From contig NZ_JABAOB010000003.1 in the NCBI RefSeq assembly GCF_012726295.1, positions 62,001 to 126,000 of the forward strand: a stretch of DNA of 64,000 nucleotides, read 5' to 3'. Positions 53,424-61,149 of the stretch are shown here, piece by piece. The position numbers were made by a program, and so were the translations under genes. Each line of letters starts with the position of its first letter. Within the stretch, counting starts at the first letter, position 1. The DNA comes from Chitinophaga sp. Ak27 (lineage in GTDB: Bacteria > Bacteroidota > Bacteroidia > Chitinophagales > Chitinophagaceae). Under the pieces are notes generated by a model, which was not told where the DNA came from, did no database searches, and saw only the letters and a list, made by a program, of their open reading frames with translations.

Positions 53424-53497
53424 CGGGGCGTAGCGTAGCCCGGTATCGCGCCTGCTTTGGGAGCAGGAGGTCGCAGGTTCGAATCCTGCCGCCCCGA
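53424..53497 (+). tRNA. tRNA-Pro (TGG), copy 2
   Basis: 74 nt and, as far as I can see, identical to 37226-37299, with anticodon TGG and discriminator A. The 3' flank differs from copy 1: a different terminator follows. It marks the left edge of the defence island. Confidence 0.97.
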
Positions 53498-53505
53498 CAC
53501 AATTG

Positions 53506-53540
53506 GACAGGATGGTATTTATACCATCCTGTTCTTTTTT
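53506..53540 (+). terminator. Terminator of tRNA-Pro copy 2
   Basis: 12-bp perfect stem ACAGGATGGTAT / ATACCATCCTGT separated by TT (effective loop larger), followed by TCT6. Confidence 0.82.
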
Positions 53541-53620
53541 ACCCCCACCCGTAATGCCGTTCAGGCTTACAATTGGGGATCAAGGGATCAAGTTGAAAAC
53601 TTGGGGGATTAGGTAAATTT

Positions 53621-53855
53621 TTAAGCATAGAGTTTAGTTAATCTATAGAGAAAAAATTCGACGTCCCGTACACCTCTGAGAGCGTTTCTAAAGGACTTTA
53701 TCTTCGCATTAAATGATTCAGCAGCAGCGTTGGTAGCTCTGTTGTTAAAAAAGTTGAGGATACCCAGATAGTGGATCTTTATAGTCCTGGCCACGGTTTT
53801 AAAAGATAACAGTCCTGCTTCTTCGACGTCATTGTAGCGATGAAGCTGCCGGACG
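53621..53855 (-). pseudogene. Transposase C-terminal remnant (ISAon1/ISL3-like DDE)
   Basis: The minus strand encodes about 78 residues matching the C terminus of ISAon1-type transposases: RYNDVEEAG, ILNFFNNRATNAAAESFNAKI and RGVRDVEFFLYRLTKLY. The stop is intact, but everything upstream of the RYNDVEEA segment is missing: beyond about 53855 the sequence belongs to the next, oppositely oriented gene. It is a truncated insertion-sequence relic at the island boundary. Confidence 0.85.
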
Positions 53856-53871
53856 CGGAGGTGCCATAGTA

Positions 53872-56181
53872 GTGGCAGTTGGCTCATCAAACGATTTTCA
53901 GCAGGAGGTTAAGCAATACAGGGATGAACACTGTATACCTAAGTTCGTGCAAAACCAGGTAGAAGCCGCTAGTGTCAACCGTTACCGGGAGTATGGTCCG
54001 ATTTATATCGATCAGGATAGTCAGCATCACTTCTCCCTGGTATTAGAGATGTATAGTGCGCCTATCTGGTCTTTCAGTGATCAGCGTAGCGAAACAGGGC
54101 TTGGCATTTGGGCCTATCACGTCTGTGAAGCCGTACTGTTTTGGCTGATGAAAATGGAGCCTGTGATGCATGAATGGTTGGATGGCATTGATCTTCCGGT
54201 TATCGATATTGAAGTACACGTTGATCCCGCAGTTGCTGACTTGGATACTATTGACGCAACGAAGGTAGATCAAACCGACACCCGCATCGTCTGTACCCCC
54301 ACGGCGTGCGGGGTGAGGCTCCATGTGCCGCCGGGATTGCTGGCGTTGACAGGCTTTAGCGATAATCGCGCCGATAAGGCGTTGATGGCATCAGTGTTGC
54401 ATGCTATGAATCAATTACCCAGGAGGCAACAAGCGGTTGATGTATCGACAGCACAACAAATCACAGATGTGGTGGAAAATATCATGGTGCCAACTCAGGC
54501 TAAAATGATCCTTTACAATGATGCTTCTCATAATGTTCAGATAGATCCGCGCAACCTGGTTTCGTCCCGCTATCTACAGGATGCAGACATATCTGCAGTG
54601 CTGGAGAGTTTGGTAGGGTGGCTTGGCGACAAATACATAATCCCCAAAACAATTGCCACTGTAGCTGAAAAAATACAACTAACAACCGACATCGTTAATG
54701 CGCTCAACAGCCAGATCGCCACTGAAATCGCGCAGTATGATGGCCAGGAACTGCTTCAATACCTGATTGCCCGTCACGAAAAGTTGGTTCAGGAGAGAGA
54801 ATTTCAGGAATTGTATTTGCCGGCACGCATTGCCTGTTTCTCTGACTTTCAGCAGGAATTGGAGAAAATGAAAAAGAAGGGAAAACAACTGGTACCAACT
54901 GCATTTGCCTATCGTACACTGATTGAGTATGTGGCCAGCAACCCACCATTCGGAACAAAGCGTCCCAACATGGATAAGGTAGATTATCTCCTCGCCCTTA
55001 TGGATATGATCAATGACTGGGGGACGGTCGGCGATACGCTTCGCCTGGGTTTGAACGATCCGGAAATGGGCCTGTTGCCCTCTGGAAGAATCGGTGCCGA
55101 TAAAACCATGGAACGTGATTTTTTTGATAAATACCGACACTTAAAAACAGAAGCCGAACTTTTTAAGTTCCAGGAAAACTTCGATCGGATCTATCTGCCC
55201 CGTCCGCGTGGTAGGATGTCAGCTCCTACCGACGAGGTAAAAAAGTTAGATGCCGCTTTTGAAGCCGAATATGGGATCACATTCACCGAGAAGGCGCAGC
55301 TAATAGGCGCATTGATGAATATTGGATTTGTGGAGGGGATGCCCTGTGTTGTTATTGAAGAAAACGAATTGGTGGCACGTTTGGTAAAGGATTTACCTGA
55401 GCTGTCTGAGGCGAAGATAAAAGACGCATTAGTTCTCCTGACTCTCCAACAGCGGCCAGCTTTGGGAACACCTGTCGCGCCTTACACTTTTAATGATATC
55501 GCCACTTGGAGATATAACCGTGCCTTGTCGCACCTGCGAAGGCCGTTGGTTCGTATCAAAAATGGCGGTGCTCTCACCTATATGTACGGTTATCGTCACT
55601 TGCTTGATGTTGTAGGTAACTACTACATGCTGATTGGAGTAGGTAAACTGGCGGCCAGCAGTGCGGCCATGAAGACTTACTTGGGTGCAATGGCCGAAGA
55701 ACGCGGTAAGGAATTTCGTAACATGGTGCGAGACTGGTTTAAGGGCAATACGCAGTTTGAGGTGATCAATCACGAGGTTAAGATTGATCGTGGAAAGCAC
55801 CTGGATGCCGAAAAAAATTACGGCGATGTAGATCTGCTGGTAATCGACCATAAAGGGAAGATAGTCTATGCTCTCGAATGTAAGGCAATTTATGGTGCTC
55901 GCAGTATTTATGAAATGAAGACCGAGGCGGACCAATATCTTGGTCGCCCAGGCAAAGAAGCAAAAGCTAAAATCGGAATGCATGTAGAGCGTAATAACTG
56001 GTTGCAAGCAAATTACAATAAGGTCGCGGCGTATCTGAAGCTGGATGGCTCTTATTCGGTACACTCGATGTTGATAACTGCCGAACCAATACCATTGCCT
56101 ATCCTCAAAGCTGCACAAGTGCCATTGCCTATTACCGATTTTGTGCAGTTGCGTATGAACGGTGTCGATGCCCTAAAGTAA
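53872..56181 (+). CDS. Large protein with C-terminal PD-(D/E)xK nuclease-like domain, probably 5'-truncated
   Basis: 769 codons from a GTG at 53872; the first in-frame ATG is about 60 codons later, and the frame opens at the transposase junction (preceding stop at 53800). The sequence starts as if in mid-domain (FQQEVKQYRDEHCIPKFV), so an N-terminal part was probably lost. Residues about 630-720 hold a restriction-endonuclease-like core: Asp in GDVDLLVI (about 653), then ECK (about 669-671), the D...ExK pattern. The rest is uncharacterised and mostly helical. Its location beside CBASS suggests a defence role, possibly now inactive. Confidence 0.7.
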   Translation: MAVGSSNDFQQEVKQYRDEHCIPKFVQNQVEAASVNRYREYGPIYIDQDSQHHFSLVLEMYSAPIWSFSDQRSETGLGIWAYHVCEAVLFWLMKMEPVMHEWLDGIDLPVIDIEVHVDPAVADLDTIDATKVDQTDTRIVCTPTACGVRLHVPPGLLALTGFSDNRADKALMASVLHAMNQLPRRQQAVDVSTAQQITDVVENIMVPTQAKMILYNDASHNVQIDPRNLVSSRYLQDADISAVLESLVGWLGDKYIIPKTIATVAEKIQLTTDIVNALNSQIATEIAQYDGQELLQYLIARHEKLVQEREFQELYLPARIACFSDFQQELEKMKKKGKQLVPTAFAYRTLIEYVASNPPFGTKRPNMDKVDYLLALMDMINDWGTVGDTLRLGLNDPEMGLLPSGRIGADKTMERDFFDKYRHLKTEAELFKFQENFDRIYLPRPRGRMSAPTDEVKKLDAAFEAEYGITFTEKAQLIGALMNIGFVEGMPCVVIEENELVARLVKDLPELSEAKIKDALVLLTLQQRPALGTPVAPYTFNDIATWRYNRALSHLRRPLVRIKNGGALTYMYGYRHLLDVVGNYYMLIGVGKLAASSAAMKTYLGAMAEERGKEFRNMVRDWFKGNTQFEVINHEVKIDRGKHLDAEKNYGDVDLLVIDHKGKIVYALECKAIYGARSIYEMKTEADQYLGRPGKEAKAKIGMHVERNNWLQANYNKVAAYLKLDGSYSVHSMLITAEPIPLPILKAAQVPLPITDFVQLRMNGVDALK

Positions 56182-56202
56182 CCGTACTTTACATTATATA
56201 CC

Positions 56203-56233
56203 TGCGCCTCCACCAAATCTCGGTGGTGGCGCA
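56203..56233. terminator. Convergent terminator between nuclease-like gene and CBASS operon
   Basis: 12-bp stem TGCGCCTCCACC / GGTGGTGGCGCA (one T-G mismatch pair) with a 7-nt loop, between convergent stop codons. Confidence 0.7.
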
Positions 56234-56234
56234 A

Positions 56235-56561
56235 TCATTTTCCGTTGCCGCCGTTTTCGCCCAAGCTAAGGGAATCAAAACTCATTTCATTAATCACCAG
56301 GGGACAAGGTTTATCATACGTTCTCCCGTAGGATTCTTTGGCAGAATACGTAGTATCCATCGAAATAGACCTGTCCCAACAGATAAATAGCAATAATTGA
56401 GGCGATAGGCCTTTTTTTGCACGAAAAAATGGCACGAAAGTTTCCAGGTTGGCCGGTTGAGAGCTTTGTTGGAATGACGTAGAAATAACCTCAATACCTT
56501 GCTTGTCGCAGTATCTACCTACAACGGTATCAATTAGCAATAAGCTTTCCAGATTAGCCAA
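56235..56561 (-). CDS. Uncharacterised 108-aa protein at the end of the CBASS operon
   Basis: 108 aa. It overlaps the 3' end of the E2-like gene by 28 nt, so it is coupled to it. No signal peptide, membrane helix or known motif; predicted beta-strand segments include ANLETFVPFFRAKK and PQLLLFICWDRSISM. The C terminus is SLSLGENGGNGK, which contains a Gly-Gly pair three residues from the end, but there is no visible ubiquitin-like domain signature. It could be an accessory or immunity factor of the operon; I do not assign a function. Confidence 0.65.
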   Translation of the reverse strand: MANLESLLLIDTVVGRYCDKQGIEVISTSFQQSSQPANLETFVPFFRAKKGLSPQLLLFICWDRSISMDTTYSAKESYGRTYDKPCPLVINEMSFDSLSLGENGGNGK

Positions 56562-57190
56562 GCATGTTGTTGCAACATTTCGATATCTAACAGCTTAAGC
56601 TGTTTGTAAGCCTCTCTGTGGCAGTGCCGGTATTTCAAACTGCTCCCGCAAAAACACTGGGCATTTCGCAATGGCATATCGTTCGCGGCGATATACATCA
56701 TTAAACTTTGGGTGGCATTGGCATCGTTACCTGTTTTTAACAACTGGCTGTAATATTCCAGCAACCCTTTGACGCCGTGGGAGTATTCCCCGTTTACATA
56801 ATAACCTTCCACACGCCGGTGTGTTTGATTAAACAAGTAAGGCATTACCTGTTCACCAATGTAAGTACAAAGATCAATGCCCTTCAGACAACGTAAAACC
56901 TCTTCCGGAGGTACAGTAATACAACAGGTAAATGTATCTTCGTTAATGTGCCAGTCGCCAATGCGCGGAATCTTACCTCCAGTTTCGTAAAGGTCAGGAA
57001 AACGGTAGGGGAACGAATCTGTTGCATGAATCGCGACCTCATACTCATCCCACTGTTTCCCCTCCCGATCAATGATGGGTAGACTTCCCACTAATATAAT
57101 GCGATCTTCCACTTCTTTTTTGTGAAGTGTAGGGAAACAAACAATAGCATCGTCTACCTGTTCCAGAAAATGCAAATAACCCTCACTCAT
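56534..57190 (-). CDS. CBASS E2-like protein with C-terminal SEC-C zinc motif
   Basis: 218 aa. The N-terminal 130 residues resemble bacterial ubiquitin-conjugating E2-like domains: YEVAIHATDSFPYRFPDLYE, then DWHINEDTFTCC with the likely catalytic cysteine at 89 or 90, as in short type II CBASS operons that have an E2-like protein but no E1 or JAB peptidase. The C terminus carries a SEC-C zinc motif (Cys179, Cys181, Cys190, His191; CFCGSSLKYRHCH). It starts inside the CD-NTase gene (8-nt overlap). Probable role is to act on the CD-NTase and control its activity. Confidence 0.8.
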   Translation of the reverse strand: MSEGYLHFLEQVDDAIVCFPTLHKKEVEDRIILVGSLPIIDREGKQWDEYEVAIHATDSFPYRFPDLYETGGKIPRIGDWHINEDTFTCCITVPPEEVLRCLKGIDLCTYIGEQVMPYLFNQTHRRVEGYYVNGEYSHGVKGLLEYYSQLLKTGNDANATQSLMMYIAANDMPLRNAQCFCGSSLKYRHCHREAYKQLKLLDIEMLQQHAWLIWKAYC

Positions 57191-58241
57191 TTGTTCTGCT
57201 ATATGGTTTAGAGGTTATTGCACCGGCGGCAAGACTACTACTTGGCTTGCTATACGGAGCATCTTTACTTAAAGGAACTTCGTGGCATCTAAAACGCTTG
57301 CCAAGGCTTTTCTGCCAGTGATCGCAGGCGATGGTGGGATTATCTTCTGCCAACGCTTTTTTAGCATTATCAATAAAAAATTGCAGGTAACGCATGAATG
57401 CCTCTTTGTTTTTGTAATTTGCAAGCAGATCCTCTCCCTGAGGGGATGTTGGCCGCAAGCATTTGAAGTCCTTACGCAGAGCGCTTTCAATTAAAACAAG
57501 GGTTTCCTTCAGCGAAACATCGTCCCTGTCGTGCGGATAATAGTGGTTGGCAACAAGGATCGTCATAATCAGCCCACAAGGCATCTCCTCTCTTCTTAAG
57601 TCTCCCCAGGCTTTGAGGTATCGTACAATACGTCGAATCTGAACATCTTTTTTACGTACATCACCCAACCACCTCTGATAGTCTGAAAATAGTTTAGCCT
57701 CGTAGAGGAAACCTTTCTTAAACCCTGACTGTGCTTTTTCTTCGAACCAGGCAATGAACTCAATCGGATTACTCAGGATCCAACCTTTGGACTTTACAGC
57801 CAGGTCAGGGCATTCCTTATTTCCTGCATAGTAAATGGGAAGATCGATATGAAACCCCTCCTTTTTTATCACACGCACGCAGGTATCTTTATCGATCACT
57901 TCTTTAGAAGCGTCGTAGTCACCAATTGCATTGATAACCGCCTTGTGAAAGAAAGCGGGTGACGGCCTTTGGCTGGCAGGTAAAGTGCCGATGAAGTATA
58001 CACCATCATCAAGATCATAATCATCGTTTTCTGGTGCAATAATCGTGTCCATCTCAAAGGAACCCTGGCTTTGGAACTCAAGGTCTTCATACAGATTCTG
58101 TACGGTATTTTGGAGTTGTTTGTGGCGGCTGGCAATGCGTGCCCGAAGTTCATTGCGCGAGCGGATTAACTCATCCCTTTTTCCATCTGACAGTCGAATA
58201 ATGTGGTTATACTGTTTAAATGTTTCGTGTAAATGTGCCAT
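57183..58241 (-). CDS. CD-NTase (cGAS/DncV-like nucleotidyltransferase) of CBASS
   Basis: 352 aa. The nucleotidyltransferase signature is SQGSFEMDTII (Gly60-Ser61), the metal-binding pair is in DDYDLDDGVYF (Asp76, Asp78), and a third carboxylate is in FHIDLPIY (Asp133). The layout matches DncV-like enzymes that make cyclic oligonucleotides on phage infection. It lies 4 nt behind a patatin effector gene and overlaps the E2-like gene. The C-terminal tail is Ser/Ala-rich and ends RTNE, not in the small residue often seen where the C terminus is conjugated. Product nucleotide unknown. Confidence 0.93.
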   Translation of the reverse strand: MAHLHETFKQYNHIIRLSDGKRDELIRSRNELRARIASRHKQLQNTVQNLYEDLEFQSQGSFEMDTIIAPENDDYDLDDGVYFIGTLPASQRPSPAFFHKAVINAIGDYDASKEVIDKDTCVRVIKKEGFHIDLPIYYAGNKECPDLAVKSKGWILSNPIEFIAWFEEKAQSGFKKGFLYEAKLFSDYQRWLGDVRKKDVQIRRIVRYLKAWGDLRREEMPCGLIMTILVANHYYPHDRDDVSLKETLVLIESALRKDFKCLRPTSPQGEDLLANYKNKEAFMRYLQFFIDNAKKALAEDNPTIACDHWQKSLGKRFRCHEVPLSKDAPYSKPSSSLAAGAITSKPYSRTNE

Positions 58242-58245
58242 AATG

Positions 58246-59253
58246 TTATATGTTGTAAAGTTTTCTGGTTTTAAAAAAGTCAGTGATTGCCGGATCCTTT
58301 TTTGCTATTGTACCCCTGTCATTTCCTTTGCCTCGAATAAAGCGGATAGCGTTTGTTTTGGCGCAATCCAGTTTTACCAGGTGCTGTTGCTCAGACGACA
58401 CCATTTCCGAGGGGATACGCACATACTTCACCTTTATATCGTTCATCCCGCATAACTTTTGAAGGAAATAATCTGTAAAGGCACTTTGCCCGTTTAGTGA
58501 AATATCGAACAAATCGGCCCCCCAGCGCATGAAGGAACGGTGCCTGGAAAGCCCAACTGATTTGCCGCCTGTATTATTGAGGCTACTAATAGACAACACC
58601 TCTAACGCATTAAATGACTTGTCTTTACCCACGAAGTAGGTTAGGGCTTCTATAATCCCTATAAGCGTTGGGTTGTTGGCCCAGACGCCGCCGTCAATAA
58701 ACTGCTTATGATCGTATCCTGGAATCTCGCATAGCGGAAAAAATGTTGGTGCCGCTGACGTGGCTAATGCAACGTCGACCAGGGTAGTACCGTTATCCCG
58801 ATCCAGTAGTCCGTGGTCACGTTTAAAAACCCAGGGGCGCGCATCAGTAACAGAATAAGATGGAATGCAGATCAGGTTATTAAGGTCGCCGACCTTCTTT
58901 TCTTGGAAAAACGTTTCTAATATCTTCCTTAACCGTTTGTCAGAGTATTTCCCACCCCATAAAGCCTGACGAATACGAGCGACAAAAGGAACAATGCTGC
59001 GTGGGAATATCTTGCTTCCTTCCTCCATGTAGAGCCTGCTGATTTCTTTTGACGGTTTCCCAAGAGCCAGTCCCAAGGCGATCAGCCCACCTGTAGAAGT
59101 ACCGCAGATCATATCAAAATACTCTCCACATAGGCCAAACCGCTGTTCCAGATGTTCCAGCACGGTTGCTGAATAAAGCCCTTTTATCCCGCCACCATCA
59201 ATACACAGTATTTTAAACGGCTTATAGTCTTCACTTGTCAATAATTGTGTCAT
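58246..59253 (-). CDS. capV: Patatin-like phospholipase, CBASS effector
   Basis: 335 aa. Catalytic motifs are intact: oxyanion loop GGGIKG (residues 20-25), nucleophile elbow GTSTGG (Ser53), and DGG (Asp187) in FIDGGVWANNP. It resembles CapV, the phospholipase activated by a cyclic dinucleotide that degrades the inner membrane and stops phage growth. It is the first gene of the operon, 4 nt before the CD-NTase, and divergent from the sigma-like gene. Confidence 0.92.
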   Translation of the reverse strand: MTQLLTSEDYKPFKILCIDGGGIKGLYSATVLEHLEQRFGLCGEYFDMICGTSTGGLIALGLALGKPSKEISRLYMEEGSKIFPRSIVPFVARIRQALWGGKYSDKRLRKILETFFQEKKVGDLNNLICIPSYSVTDARPWVFKRDHGLLDRDNGTTLVDVALATSAAPTFFPLCEIPGYDHKQFIDGGVWANNPTLIGIIEALTYFVGKDKSFNALEVLSISSLNNTGGKSVGLSRHRSFMRWGADLFDISLNGQSAFTDYFLQKLCGMNDIKVKYVRIPSEMVSSEQQHLVKLDCAKTNAIRFIRGKGNDRGTIAKKDPAITDFFKTRKLYNI

Positions 59254-59353
59254 TTTTATTATATTAGCTGTAGGAGCCTTTGCCCTTTATTATTACTTAA
59301 CCGTCGCCGACTGAAATTACCCCGCAGGGGAAAAAGAAAATTTTTCGGTTATA
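59254..59353. promoter_or_regulatory. Divergent control region between CBASS and sigma/protease operons
   Basis: 100 bases separating two outward-facing start codons. Plus strand: a -7-like GCCTTTG at 59276-59282 (TTTG conserved, TA absent). A short palindrome CCCCGCAGGGG at 59320-59330 lies 23 nt before the sigma-like ATG and could be an operator. No clear TAnnTTTG element faces the patatin gene, which would fit use of an alternative sigma factor, but this is suggestive only. Confidence 0.5.
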
Positions 59354-60004
59354 ATGGATGTAGAAACTGGACAATACTTTGAATGGAACCATCGCAAGCT
59401 CGATGGTTTGCAAAATACAGATGCAGCGTGGGCCGCTGCTATTGAGAAATGCCGGAGGGAGATTAGTATCCGTCTGAGCAAAAGAACACATTTCGGGGCT
59501 CATTCGACTACCAGGCTGGGAGAGGATGCTATCGATTACTATGTCGAGTACGCATATGATGCTGTTCTAAGTGGTTCTTGGCAGTGGAAGGACGAATACT
59601 CTCTTTCTCAGCAGCTTTGCCGGATCGCTGGCAGTGTAATTGATACTGAAGTTCAAAAGTTTAAAGTTCAGCAGAAGAACAATGAGGCTCAGGTAATATA
59701 TGAAGGAGCTTTTGATGACCTGGAAACTTACTTTTATCAGCAGGAAGAACTACCGGTGGGGTTCAATGACATGGACCAACTGATCATGGATCAGAAAATT
59801 CGGGAAATAGAGGAATTAATCAAGGGGGACACTAATTGTGAGGTATTCTGGGACTGCATTAAAGAAGGTATGAAGCCAGCCGAAATTGCTGCTATTATGG
59901 AAAAGACGCCTAAGCAGTTGTATAAACTACGCGAAGTTTTTATCAAAAAAATTCAGTCTTCTCCTTATTTTGAATCGGATTACTATGCAAAAGTCAAACG
60001 TTGA
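59354..60004 (+). CDS. Sigma-70-like (ECF-type) factor of the CBASS-linked operon
   Basis: 216 aa. Region 2-like segment: EDAIDYYVEYAYDAVLSGSW...LSQQLCRIAGSVIDTEVQKFK (about residues 60-110); region 4-like segment: FWDCIKEGMKPAEIAAIMEKTPKQLYKLREVFIKKI (about 160-205) with a credible helix-turn-helix. The region 2/4 spacing fits an ECF sigma factor. It is divergent from the CBASS operon, and its last 20 nt overlap the next gene. Likely role is to direct transcription of the island; the cognate promoter is unknown. Confidence 0.75.
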   Translation: MDVETGQYFEWNHRKLDGLQNTDAAWAAAIEKCRREISIRLSKRTHFGAHSTTRLGEDAIDYYVEYAYDAVLSGSWQWKDEYSLSQQLCRIAGSVIDTEVQKFKVQQKNNEAQVIYEGAFDDLETYFYQQEELPVGFNDMDQLIMDQKIREIEELIKGDTNCEVFWDCIKEGMKPAEIAAIMEKTPKQLYKLREVFIKKIQSSPYFESDYYAKVKR

Positions 60005-60404
60005 TATATTAAATCATCTATACGGCCTGTTGCTGGACATGAACTTTCATGAGCCTGATGAGGATATTTGGGAAGGGAATAGCTACAAGCAGGATCCGTT
60101 TATTGCCAAGCATTTACGGCAAATAAAGCTGCGCACTGCAAAATTACGGGCAGTACAACAGAAGTCTGTATATAGTAATCTTGTTGCGGAGGTGCAGCGC
60201 TTAAAGGAGTTCGGGTTTGATAAATTAAAACAAATGCTTTCACAGCGGGAAGCGCAGCAACTGTATCCATTATTTAACAGATTTGAACAACTTACTGAAA
60301 AAGATAAGGACTCTATAGCTGAGGATCAAGAACTATTACACTTATTTAGTATATTAAAAGACAAGCTTAATAACTTCCAATCTGATGAGCCATCCCAGTC
60401 GTGA
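59985..60404 (+). CDS. Uncharacterised soluble protein between sigma factor and metalloprotease
   Basis: 139 aa from the ATG at 59985; the longer open frame upstream lies inside the sigma gene and gives a nonsense-like hydrophobic stretch. The sequence is helical and charged (HLRQIKLRTAKLRAVQQ, LVAEVQRLKEFGFDKLKQML, LTEKDKDSIAEDQ) without membrane segments. It overlaps the genes on both sides by exactly 20 nt. By position it is a candidate cytosolic anti-sigma factor and protease substrate, but no domain supports this directly. Confidence 0.7.
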   Translation: MQKSNVDILNHLYGLLLDMNFHEPDEDIWEGNSYKQDPFIAKHLRQIKLRTAKLRAVQQKSVYSNLVAEVQRLKEFGFDKLKQMLSQREAQQLYPLFNRFEQLTEKDKDSIAEDQELLHLFSILKDKLNNFQSDEPSQS

Positions 60405-61149
60405 GGCACAACTGCTACTAGAGGAATTGGGGTGGTCGGCCCCTGGGGATCTCACTGTAGAAGAAATGGCTTATGCATGTGGTTTGATGATACAGCGTAA
60501 GGAAATGGAGGGTAGCGATGGGCATATCCTTATGAATGGAAGCATGGGGATTATCAACGTAAATGTTGCTATAAGCTACCAGCCGAAGATTAACTACGTG
60601 ATTGCCCACGAAATCGGACATGCCCGCCTACACAGACAACTTTCTTTTTTTGCAGACAACAAGAAAACCTTAAATGAGTGGTATGCCAAAGGCCCCCAAG
60701 AAAAGGAAGCGAATGAATTTGCAGCCGAACTGTTGATGCCAGAGGCACTGTTTAAGAAGAAAGTAAGTAAAGAAAAGCTTAGTGTAAAACTGATTGAAAG
60801 TGTAGCTACCTATTTCGGTACCTCGAAGACTGCCACCTTCCTAAGATATAGAGAACATGGTGAATACCCGGTTATGGTCATTTTTGTTGAGAATGGCGTT
60901 ATTAAGTGGAAGCAACCTTCAGATGATTTTCCTTATAAATGGCTAAGTTTAGATACTCGGTTACCATCATATACTGTAGCAGGTGATCATTATTACAGAC
61001 AGGTATTGGAACCTGTGCCGGAGAAAGTGGATGCTATTGAATGGTTCCCTGAAGATTATACTGCCCAGCGAGAACCGCACCGAAAGCTTTGGGAGCAATG
61101 TTTTCCCGTAGGGGAGAATAGCCTTGTGACCTGTATATGGACTCCTTAA
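60385..61149 (+). CDS. ImmA/IrrE family metallopeptidase
   Basis: 254 aa. The zinc motif is AHEIGHARLH (His75, Glu76, His79), and the third ligand is probably Glu108 in QEKEANEFAAELLMPE, the classic ImmA/IrrE arrangement. A C-terminal region of about 130 residues follows without recognised domain and may be the sensor. Relatives cleave repressors in response to DNA damage, as with ImmR, DdrO and the CapH repressor of some CBASS loci. It overlaps the preceding gene by 20 nt. Confidence 0.88.
   Translation: MSHPSREAQLLLEELGWSAPGDLTVEEMAYACGLMIQRKEMEGSDGHILMNGSMGIINVNVAISYQPKINYVIAHEIGHARLHRQLSFFADNKKTLNEWYAKGPQEKEANEFAAELLMPEALFKKKVSKEKLSVKLIESVATYFGTSKTATFLRYREHGEYPVMVIFVENGVIKWKQPSDDFPYKWLSLDTRLPSYTVAGDHYYRQVLEPVPEKVDAIEWFPEDYTAQREPHRKLWEQCFPVGENSLVTCIWTP

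Noticed and set aside
53282..53500. Minus-strand frame of 72 codons reading SGRQDSNLRPPAP across tRNA-Pro
   Set aside because: It is the antisense of a tRNA gene, again a familiar spurious protein; it overlaps a real gene end and the tRNA promoter.
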